From positions 1 through 6,384 of the forward strand of contig DOIV01000267.1 in NCBI GenBank assembly GCA_003511845.1: a stretch of 6,384 bases of DNA. Reading direction: 5' to 3'. The notes beneath the pieces are model-generated. The model was given only the letters and a program-made list of their open reading frames with translations, did not search any database and was not told the DNA's origin. Positions within the stretch are counted from its first letter, which is position 1. Every line of letters starts with the position of its first letter. This document shows positions 1 through 5,123 of the stretch, piece after piece. The stretch is from Flavobacteriaceae bacterium (GTDB lineage Bacteria; Bacteroidota; Bacteroidia; Flavobacteriales; Flavobacteriaceae). The position numbers and the translations under genes are program-made.

Positions 1-420
1 ACCAGGTTCTGTTGGTGTTCCTTTTTGCTTGGCAATGTCTTCTGACGATTGATTGTCAACATAAGCCTTGCCTTGTTTTATTAATGTAATTGCCCATTGG
101 TATAAGGTGTCAAAATAGTCGGAAGAGTACAATTCTTTATCCCAGTTAAAGCCTAACCATTTAATATCCTTTTTTATGGCATCAACATACTCTTGCTCTT
201 CTTTTGCAGGATTGGTATCGTCAAAACGTAAATTTACTGGTGCGTTGTAGGTTAAGCCCAGTCCGAAGTTCAGGCAAATAGAAGCGGCGTGACCAATATG
301 TAAATAGCCATTAGGTTCTGGTGGAAATCGAAAACGAAGTTTATCTTTTGTTAAACCCGAGGCTAAATCATCTTCGATGATGTGTTCTAAAAAATTGAGT
401 GATTTTTTTTCTTCAGACAT
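1..420 (-). CDS. glnS: Glutaminyl-tRNA synthetase, N-terminal 140 residues (runs off left edge)
   Basis: Class I aminoacyl-tRNA synthetase that charges tRNA-Gln with glutamine in the cytoplasm. Only the first 140 codons are present, so about a quarter of a protein that is usually near 555 residues. The start is ATG at 420. The Rossmann-fold signature is clear: [14 protein letters not shown] at residues 31-44, holding the HIGH ATP-binding motif at 41-44, then NLRFDDTNP (63-71) and [10 protein letters not shown]. The PPEPNG form separates GlnRS from GluRS, which normally reads APSPTG at this place. The residue after HIGHA is Ala where the E. coli enzyme has Lys; it is not one of the catalytic HIGH residues. 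The gene follows mgtE after 65 bp and has its own promoter candidate at 443-450, so it is probably transcribed separately. The KMSKS region, the anticodon-binding domain and the stop codon lie outside the window. Confidence 0.96.
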   Translation of the reverse strand, partial: MSEEKKSLNFLEHIIEDDLASGLTKDKLRFRFPPEPNGYLHIGHAASICLNFGLGLTYNAPVNLRFDDTNPAKEEQEYVDAIKKDIKWLGFNWDKELYSSDYFDTLYQWAITLIKQGKAYVDNQSSEDIAKQKGTPTEPG

Positions 421-442
421 TCAATGTTTATTTGATAGTCTA

Positions 443-450
443 CAAAAATA
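443..450 (-). promoter_or_regulatory. Bacteroidota-type -7 promoter element for glnS
   Basis: The minus strand reads TATTTTTG, a perfect match to the Bacteroidota -7 consensus TAnnTTTG. It ends 22 bases before the glnS ATG. The -33 element (consensus TTTG) is weak: a TTTC lies 18 bases upstream. The implied leader is only about 17 nt and has no Shine-Dalgarno sequence, which is usual for the phylum. Such motifs arise easily in AT-rich DNA; the position in a 65-bp intergenic gap is what makes this one credible. Confidence 0.5.
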
Positions 451-485
451 AGAAAATATAAATAGAGGGAAACAGGGTTTGTGTA

Positions 486-1835
486 TTAAATTCCTAAAAT
501 AGCTTTAGCGATCATAAAGTAAATTAAAATACCAAAAACATCATTAGTAGTAGTTATAAATGGTCCGGTAGCTATTGCAGGATCAATACCACGTTTGTCT
601 AAAAATAAAGGAATAAAAGTACCAACTATACCAGCCATTATAATTACTGCAAATAGTGAAATAGAGATTGCCATAGAAATTTTTATTTCTCCATGCCAAA
701 GCCATGTAAAAGCAAACAGTAAAATTGAGAGTGCTATACCATTTACAATGGCTAATAAAAATTCTTTTAATAAACGATTACCAATACTTCCTTTTAAATC
801 ATCATTTGCAAGTCCTTGTACAATAATTGCAGAAGATTGTACACCAACATTACCAGCCATTGCTGCAATAAGTGGCGTAAAAAAGAAAAGGATAGCGTGT
901 TTGCTAATCAAATCTTCAAAGCCACCCATAATAGCCGCAGCACCAACACCGCCAATTAATCCTAAAAAGAGCCAGGGTAATCTTGCTCTGGTGTGTTCAA
1001 AAATTGTATCATCAGCTTCAATGTCTTCGGTTAAACCCGCAGCCATTTGATAATCTTTTTCAGCCTCTTCTTTAATAACGTCTACAATATCATCAATGGT
1101 AATTCTACCTAGTAAATGCTCATTATCATCAGTAACAGGAATGGCTTCTAAATCATATTTCTGCATTATTCTAGCAACTTCTTCACCTTTCTCATTTACA
1201 TTTACTGCATCAACTTTAGGAATGTAAATTTCAGAAATGTGAGCTTTGGCTGAAGTTACCAATAAATCTTTTAAAGATAAGCGTCCTTTTAACTTGTTCT
1301 CATTATCAACCACATAAATAGAATGTACACGGGTTACATCTTTTGCTTGTGTACGCATTTCTTTTACGCACCGGGTTACATTCCAATTTTCATTGACTTT
1401 AACCAATTCTTTTGCCATTAAACCACCAGCAGAATTTTCATCATAGGTTAATAATTCAACAATGTCTTTTACATGCTCTTCATCTTCAATATGTGAAATT
1501 ACTCGCTCTTGACGTTCTTCGGGTAATTCAGAAACAATATCAGCGGCATCATCAGTATCCAATTCTTCAAGTTCTTCAGCAATTTCTTTTGCGGATAGTT
1601 TTTTTAGAATTTTTTCACGCACGTCTTCATCTAGATCCATTAGAATATCAGAAGTGAGTTCACTGTCTAATAATTTAATGATGTAAGTAGCTTCGTTGAG
1701 GTTTAGCTCATTTAAAAGTTCGGCAATATCAGCATGATGCTCATCTTCTAAAAGTTGTAACAAGGCATTGTCATCCAATTGTTGGATGTATAGCTGTACT
1801 TGTTTTATAAGATCATTTGTAATTTCAAATGGCAT
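486..1835 (-). CDS. mgtE: MgtE-family magnesium transporter/channel
   Basis: Inner-membrane, Mg2+-gated Mg2+ channel of the MgtE/SLC41 family. Its 449 residues match the family's usual length (Thermus thermophilus MgtE is 450). Residues 1 to about 133 form the acidic helical MgtE_N domain, with repeated Leu/Asp/Glu segments such as [15 protein letters not shown] and [16 protein letters not shown]. Two CBS domains follow at about 138-195 and 200-257, then a linking 'plug' helix to about 280. The pore part (about 285-449) has five predicted membrane helices. It contains GNVGVQSSA at 328-336 and [18 protein letters not shown] at 418-435; Asp432 aligns with the pore Mg2+-binding aspartate known from the Thermus protein. 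The start is ATG at 1835, inside the last codons of rsmA (11-bp overlap), so translation is probably coupled. No Mg2+ riboswitch precedes it. Control is probably at protein level, by Mg2+ binding between the N and CBS domains as known for the family. Confidence 0.97.
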   Translation of the reverse strand: MPFEITNDLIKQVQLYIQQLDDNALLQLLEDEHHADIAELLNELNLNEATYIIKLLDSELTSDILMDLDEDVREKILKKLSAKEIAEELEELDTDDAADIVSELPEERQERVISHIEDEEHVKDIVELLTYDENSAGGLMAKELVKVNENWNVTRCVKEMRTQAKDVTRVHSIYVVDNENKLKGRLSLKDLLVTSAKAHISEIYIPKVDAVNVNEKGEEVARIMQKYDLEAIPVTDDNEHLLGRITIDDIVDVIKEEAEKDYQMAAGLTEDIEADDTIFEHTRARLPWLFLGLIGGVGAAAIMGGFEDLISKHAILFFFTPLIAAMAGNVGVQSSAIIVQGLANDDLKGSIGNRLLKEFLLAIVNGIALSILLFAFTWLWHGEIKISMAISISLFAVIIMAGIVGTFIPLFLDKRGIDPAIATGPFITTTNDVFGILIYFMIAKAILGI

Positions 1836-2601
1836 CGTTTGCTATTTTTTGCGTCAAGTTTATAAATTGTTCAATTGATAATTGTTCAGGACGTTCCGCA
1901 AAGATAACATCTTCTCTTAATTTATCTGATAAATTAAGAGATTTTAAGCTATTACGCATGGTTTTTCTGCGTTGATTGAATGCCGTTTTTACTACTTTAA
2001 AAAAGAGTTGTTCGTCAACGGGTAGTTTGTGGTTTTCTTTTCTGGTCAAACGTATCACTCCAGAATCTACTTTTGGTGGTGGATTAAAAACCGTAGGTGG
2101 TACTGTAAACAGGTATTCTGTATTGTAAAAAGCTTGTGTTAAAACTGAGATAATTCCATATGCTTTACTCCCAGGTTTTTCGGTAATACGTTTGGCAACT
2201 TCTTTTTGAAACATACCGCAAAGTTCTGGAATTTGATGCCTGTTAGCGATAGCTTTAAATACAATCTGTGAAGAAATATTATATGGGAAATTACCAATAA
2301 CAGCAAAAGGTTTGTCATTAAATTCTTTAGAAATGTCTATCTTTAAAAAATCACCTGTAATGATTCTGCTGGCTAAATTCAAATAATGAACCTCAAGATA
2401 CTCAACAGATTCACGGTCAATCTCTATCACATGAGTGGTGAACTTTCTATCAAGTAAGTATTTGGTTAGAACACCCATTCCAGGCCCAATTTCTAGCACA
2501 GTATCATAACCGTTTTCAGTTAATGAATCTGCAATATTTTTAGCAATATTTTCATCTTTTAAAAAGTGCTGACCTAAATGTTTTTTTGCTTTAACTGACA
2601 T
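1825..2601 (-). CDS. rsmA: 16S rRNA (adenine1518-N6/adenine1519-N6)-dimethyltransferase RsmA (KsgA)
   Basis: This enzyme uses S-adenosylmethionine to dimethylate two adjacent adenines in the helix 45 loop of 16S rRNA, a late quality-control step in 30S subunit assembly. Its loss classically gives kasugamycin resistance. The 258 residues are a full-length family member. Visible motifs are the N-terminal [11 protein letters not shown] (6-16), which is diagnostic for KsgA; the SAM-binding EIGPGMG (37-43); the acidic HVIEIDRE (57-64); TGDFL (82-86); the catalytic N-(F)-P-Y as NFPYNIS (104-110), with Phe where many other bacteria have Leu or Ile; [12 protein letters not shown] (171-182); and FNQRRKT (208-214). 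The start is ATG at 2601. It lies 38 bp after the DUF4286 gene, behind a possible attenuator hairpin, and overlaps mgtE by 11 bp at its end. Confidence 0.97.
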   Translation of the reverse strand: MSVKAKKHLGQHFLKDENIAKNIADSLTENGYDTVLEIGPGMGVLTKYLLDRKFTTHVIEIDRESVEYLEVHYLNLASRIITGDFLKIDISKEFNDKPFAVIGNFPYNISSQIVFKAIANRHQIPELCGMFQKEVAKRITEKPGSKAYGIISVLTQAFYNTEYLFTVPPTVFNPPPKVDSGVIRLTRKENHKLPVDEQLFFKVVKTAFNQRRKTMRNSLKSLNLSDKLREDVIFAERPEQLSIEQFINLTQKIANDAI

Positions 2602-2629
2602 GAGTTTTGTTGAATTATAATAATTATGA

Positions 2630-2658
2630 GAAAAAAAAATTAGCTTTTTTCAAAGCTT
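2630..2658 (-). terminator. Possible intrinsic terminator or attenuator at end of DUF4286 gene
   Basis: On the minus strand AGCTTT-GAAA-AAAGCT forms a 6-bp stem capped by a GNRA-type GAAA tetraloop (plus-strand arms 2642-2647 and 2652-2657). AA and an unbroken run of nine T (2631-2639) follow at once. The hairpin uses the last codons of the DUF4286 gene (Ser-Phe-Glu-Lys-Ser) and the T run starts at its stop. The stem is AT-rich and short, so termination may be partial. rsmA begins 38 bp after the DUF4286 gene and no TAnnTTTG element was seen between them. If the hairpin works, it would lower rsmA-mgtE transcription relative to the upstream genes. Confidence 0.42.
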
Positions 2659-2969
2659 TTAACATGGTTTATTACTTTTAATTCCGTTCTAAAAGCTACA
2701 AATTTACCAGAGAATAATGTATTGGTTTTTTGACGGAGTTTATCAGCATTTTCTTTGTAATAATTTTCTAAAGTTTCTTTACTGTCTGTTGAGTACTGTA
2801 CAGAATAGGTGAGACCTCCCATTTCTTCTTCTACCATAACTTGGCATAATTTTACTTCAAAGAACTTGCCTGTAGCTAACATTTCAGGTATGTGTTCTTC
2901 TTGCATCCATTTAAGCCATTGCGGAGCTGTTGATTCTTCTATGTTTACGGTTACGTTGTAGATGTACAT
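2640..2969 (-). CDS. DUF4286 family protein, function unknown
   Basis: A small soluble protein of 109 residues with no signal peptide or membrane segment. I recognise it as the DUF4286 family, found mainly in Bacteroidota. The opening [11 protein letters not shown] strand, an amphipathic helix with the [14 protein letters not shown] pattern (18-31), TGKF (33-36), a strand with QVMVEEE, YSVQYS (55-60) and a second helix [16 protein letters not shown] give a beta-alpha-beta order suggesting a ferredoxin-like or dimeric alpha/beta-barrel fold; this is an inference from pattern, not a solved structure. No catalytic signature is obvious; the HIP histidine (residue 26) and the two tryptophans (18, 21) stand out. 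The start is ATG at 2969. It lies between the TPR gene (68-bp gap) and rsmA (38-bp gap), so an association with rRNA maturation or envelope function can be proposed only from position. Confidence 0.88.
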   Translation of the reverse strand: MYIYNVTVNIEESTAPQWLKWMQEEHIPEMLATGKFFEVKLCQVMVEEEMGGLTYSVQYSTDSKETLENYYKENADKLRQKTNTLFSGKFVAFRTELKVINHVKSFEKS

Positions 2970-2973
2970 ATTT

Positions 2974-2997
2974 GATTAAAAGATTAAAAGATTCAAT
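2974..2997. repeat. Short tandem repeat GATTAAAA x2 plus a degenerate third copy
   Basis: On the plus strand GATTAAAA occurs at 2974-2981 and 2982-2989, followed by a degenerate GATTCAAT at 2990-2997. It sits directly upstream of the DUF4286 start codon (4 bases away), in what would be its leader or promoter. Read on the minus strand it gives TAATCTTT-like steps that only loosely resemble the TAnnTTTG promoter element. It could be a simple slippage product in AT-rich DNA. Confidence 0.4.
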
Positions 2998-3051
2998 AAT
3001 TTTAAACTATTGGAATTTATAATTTGACTTTTGTGATTTAGTTTAAATTAT
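2996..3051. repeat. 13-bp inverted repeat spanning the TPR gene stop codon
   Basis: The left arm at 2996-3009 reads ATAATTTTAAACTA and the right arm at 3039-3051 reads TAGTTTAAATTAT. They are reverse complements except for one extra T in the left arm, giving a 13-bp stem with one bulge around a 29-nt loop. The right arm is made of the last codons and most of the stop of the TPR gene. On the minus-strand transcript only broken T runs follow, so it is not a textbook terminator; it could act as an mRNA stability or processing hairpin between the TPR and DUF4286 genes. The stem is almost entirely A-T. Confidence 0.5.
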
Positions 3052-4822
3052 CGCCTCTTAGTTTTCTAAATTGTTTTCTGGCATCAACCAAATGTATACT
3101 TGATGGAAATTCGAAAATAACCTTTTCAAACATTTCTTTTGCTTTTTCTGTATTATTAAGCTTGTTTTTATACAATTTTGCCAAGTTGTAATAAGCATCA
3201 TCAGCTAAAATACCATCTTTATGCAATTCAATGAGTTGGAGGTAATTATTTTCTGCCAATTCAAAATCTCCAATTTTAGTAAATAATTCTGCTTGTTTAA
3301 ATAAAGCAATACCTTCAATTTCTCTTCCTTTAAACTTTTTTAAGAGTGTGTGTAAAGTGTCTATTGCTTGTTTGTTTTTGTTTTGAATGGCTAATAAATC
3401 TGCCTTGGCATAAGTTTTTAAAGCATTATGCGTAGTATCACCGATAATATTGTTGGAAATTAATAAATGCAATTCTAAAGCGTCATTGGCTATCAATTGT
3501 GAGGTCGATTTTTTTAATACTTTCAATTGAGAAACTGCCCATTTAAAATCGCCTTTAAAGTAAGAGGTTTGTGCCACCTTAAAACGTGCTGTTTGAGCCA
3601 ATGTACTATTTTTTAAATTGGTTTGTATTTGTGAATAATTGATTAACGCTTCGTTAAACTTGTTGGTATACACTAAAACATCACCTAATTTTAGTTTAAC
3701 TTTCCAACGTTGATAATCTGAGCCAATATCTGTTAAAGCTTTTTTTAATAATGTAATAGCCTTATTCGGATTGTCTTTTTTAAAAGTTAAAAAATCTGCA
3801 TAAGATATTTTTAAATTTATAGTTGAGCTCCCATTACCATAATTTTCGAATAAATACTGAAATTTTTGCTCTATAGCATCGTGTTCTTTTGGTGTTGAAG
3901 CCGTAGAAATTGCAGCTTCTAATAAATAGATTTGTGCATCTAAAATTAAACTCGCATTTTGAGTGTTTTCTAAAATATAATTAAAACTAGCTTTTGTAGT
4001 TTCGTAGTCTTCATTGTCAAATGCAATGGCTCCTACATCAGCAATTCTATCTAATCCTTTTGTGCTTCTTTTATGTAAAGCAATTTCTTGAATTAAAGCC
4101 TTGTCATAATCTCTTTGTTGCATATAGAGCCAGCTCAACAGTTTATTCCATGAATTGTTGGGGTTTTGCTGTAAGCGTTTTAAAACTAATCTTCTAAATA
4201 AGATATTGTTTTTGTCTTGACTGTCATCCGTAATAAATGTACCCATATATCTTTGTATAGTAGAATAGTATTCCTCATTTTTCTCTATCATGTCTAAGTA
4301 AGTGATAAACATGTTTTCTATATCTGCTTTTTCTCCATAAATATTAGCGATATATCCATTGAAATTTAAATTGACATCTAAATTCATCGCCTTTTTATAA
4401 GCCAATAAAGCATAGTCTAACAAGTGATTTTTTTGAAATGCACGACCAATTTCTGCTCCTTTATACGGATTTTCTTCAATAAATTTTAATGTTTTTTCGT
4501 AATAAGGTATCGCTTCTTCTTTTTTGTTTTGAAGCTGTAAATTATAACCAATTTCGACGAGTATATTTGATTGTTTTGGATGTTTTTCTTGATGTTTTTC
4601 TAATAGTCTTGTAGCAGCTTCAAAGTTTTCAACTGATTGATAACAAGAGAGTAACTTTTTAAAATAATCTTGTCTAATATCGTTTTTAGTATAGAGTTGT
4701 TTGTATAAAGAAGCCGCCTTTACAAATTCGCCCTTTTGAAAATAATTATGAGCCAATTGCGAGTTTTGTGCAACTGAAAAAGTGCTAAAAAAAAAGAGAA
4801 CTACAATAATTTTATAATACAT
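3038..4822 (-). CDS. Exported tetratricopeptide-repeat protein
   Basis: A 594-residue TPR protein predicted to be exported. With the ATG at 4822 as start, the N-terminus is a tidy signal peptide: one Lys at position 4, a hydrophobic core IIVVLFFFSTF (5-15), and a likely cleavage after SVAQ (16-19). No lipobox Cys is present, so it is probably periplasmic rather than a lipoprotein. An upstream in-frame TTG (4841-4843) would add seven polar residues, but it lies inside the promoter -7 element and is rejected. TPR-like helical pairs run through the protein, for example at about 21-55, 86-118, 120-150, 405-440, 504-536 and 540-575 (NLAKLYKNK...KAKEMFEKVIFEFPSS), and it ends in the basic ARKQFRKLRG. 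It has no catalytic domain, so it is probably a protein-binding scaffold with an unknown partner. It heads the minus-strand run TPR-DUF4286-rsmA-mgtE. Confidence 0.9.
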   Translation of the reverse strand: MYYKIIVVLFFFSTFSVAQNSQLAHNYFQKGEFVKAASLYKQLYTKNDIRQDYFKKLLSCYQSVENFEAATRLLEKHQEKHPKQSNILVEIGYNLQLQNKKEEAIPYYEKTLKFIEENPYKGAEIGRAFQKNHLLDYALLAYKKAMNLDVNLNFNGYIANIYGEKADIENMFITYLDMIEKNEEYYSTIQRYMGTFITDDSQDKNNILFRRLVLKRLQQNPNNSWNKLLSWLYMQQRDYDKALIQEIALHKRSTKGLDRIADVGAIAFDNEDYETTKASFNYILENTQNASLILDAQIYLLEAAISTASTPKEHDAIEQKFQYLFENYGNGSSTINLKISYADFLTFKKDNPNKAITLLKKALTDIGSDYQRWKVKLKLGDVLVYTNKFNEALINYSQIQTNLKNSTLAQTARFKVAQTSYFKGDFKWAVSQLKVLKKSTSQLIANDALELHLLISNNIIGDTTHNALKTYAKADLLAIQNKNKQAIDTLHTLLKKFKGREIEGIALFKQAELFTKIGDFELAENNYLQLIELHKDGILADDAYYNLAKLYKNKLNNTEKAKEMFEKVIFEFPSSIHLVDARKQFRKLRGDNLN

Positions 4823-4840
4823 GTCGTTATGGTATGGCTT

Positions 4841-4848
4841 CAAAGATA
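4841..4848 (-). promoter_or_regulatory. Bacteroidota-type -7 promoter element for the TPR-DUF4286-rsmA-mgtE run
   Basis: The minus strand reads TATCTTTG, an exact TAnnTTTG match, ending 18 bases before the ATG at 4822. The -33 element is poor (TTTA at 4866-4869, 17-base spacing). The implied leader is about 14 nt with no Shine-Dalgarno. The last three bases, TTG, are the codon at which a longer reading frame for the TPR gene would begin, so this element also argues for the ATG start. Confidence 0.55.
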
Positions 4849-4922
4849 ATAAAAAGAAGTTTTAATAAATTGATTCAATACATGAGATAAAAAAATTACC
4901 CAACCTAACTTTATAATTACAC

Positions 4923-4954
4923 TTTGGCATAGCATTTGTTTATGTGTATTTATA
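4923..4954 (+). promoter_or_regulatory. Weak promoter candidate for the 47-aa gene
   Basis: TTTG at 4923-4926 could be a -33 element. After a 20-base spacer comes TATTTATA (4947-4954), which keeps only the TAnnT part of TAnnTTTG. An alternative is TTTG at 4935-4938 with TAATTTTT at 4961-4968, but its 22-base spacing is long and would leave almost no leader. Neither is a full match. Confidence 0.2.
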
Positions 4955-4973
4955 AGGTAATAATTTTTTTACA

Positions 4974-5117
4974 ATGATTGAACTAACCCAACAGTACGAA
5001 TTTTCAAAAAGAAAAGCAACTCTTTTTATGGAGAAAGGTCTAATCAATGCATATTTTAAGGCATTATTAGAAATGAACCATTATAAAAAATTGATGACAG
5101 CTGTAATGTCAAATTAA
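4974..5117 (+). CDS. Small 47-aa hypothetical protein, convergent with serS
   Basis: An ATG-to-TAA frame of 47 codons on the strand opposite all other genes, filling most of the gap between the TPR gene and serS. It begins MIELTQQYEFSKRK and ends KKLMTAVMSN. It is basic and predicted to be almost wholly helical, with amphipathic spacing (ATLFMEKGLINAYFKALLEM, 16-35) and no signal peptide, membrane segment or cysteine. The composition looks like a real protein rather than a chance AT-rich frame: varied residues, several Ala/Gly/Leu codons, and no low-complexity Lys/Asn/Ile tract. I have the impression of similar short proteins beside serS in other flavobacteria but cannot verify it here. The segment SKRKATLFMEKGLINAYF vaguely recalls the recognition helix and wing of excisionase-like helix-turn-helix proteins; this is a weak inference. 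Its TAA overlaps the serS stop in a shared TTAA. No Shine-Dalgarno is present. Confidence 0.6.
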   Translation: MIELTQQYEFSKRKATLFMEKGLINAYFKALLEMNHYKKLMTAVMSN

Positions 5118-5123
5118 TCAATT
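5085..5123 (-). terminator. Probable intrinsic terminator of serS
   Basis: On the minus strand the last serS codons and stop start a two-level hairpin. An outer 7-bp stem pairs AATTGAT (plus 5117-5123) with ATCAATT (plus 5089-5095). Inside it a 4-bp GACA/TGTC stem (arms 5107-5110 and 5096-5099) closes a 7-nt loop, with 6 unpaired bases on one side. A T run (TTTTTT, plus 5085-5090, partly in the stem) follows directly. No T run follows in the plus direction, so it would serve serS only. It lies wholly within the end of the convergent 47-aa gene and the end of serS. It is AT-rich, so strength is uncertain. Confidence 0.45.

Larger units (their letters stand above)
4823..4973. other. 151-bp divergent intergenic region
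   Basis: This is the only substantial non-coding gap in the window. It separates the minus-strand TPR gene from the plus-strand 47-codon frame. It holds the TAnnTTTG element of the TPR gene at its left end and weak plus-strand promoter candidates further right. A run of seven T lies at 4964-4970, just before the small gene. No RNA gene or riboswitch fold was recognised in it. Confidence 0.7.

Noticed and set aside
494..508. CTAAA/TTTAG hairpin at the end of mgtE as a terminator
   Set aside because: It is only a 5-bp stem inside the coding sequence with no T run after it. The small AAAC-CCT-GTTT palindrome in the gap after mgtE is also too short to call.
595..1050. Open frame of 151 codons on the plus strand inside mgtE
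   Set aside because: It begins at TTG, lies wholly antisense to the strongly supported MgtE membrane domain, and its product has no recognisable domain. It is a shadow of mgtE codons.
1412..1657. Open frame of 81 codons on the plus strand inside mgtE
   Set aside because: It is antisense to the MgtE N-domain. Its His/Gln/Leu-rich product is what the reverse of the acidic helix codons would give, so it is not a gene.
1836..1960. Mg2+-sensing (M-box or similar) riboswitch upstream of mgtE
   Set aside because: The region is rsmA coding sequence that overlaps mgtE, and no separate leader exists to hold a riboswitch.
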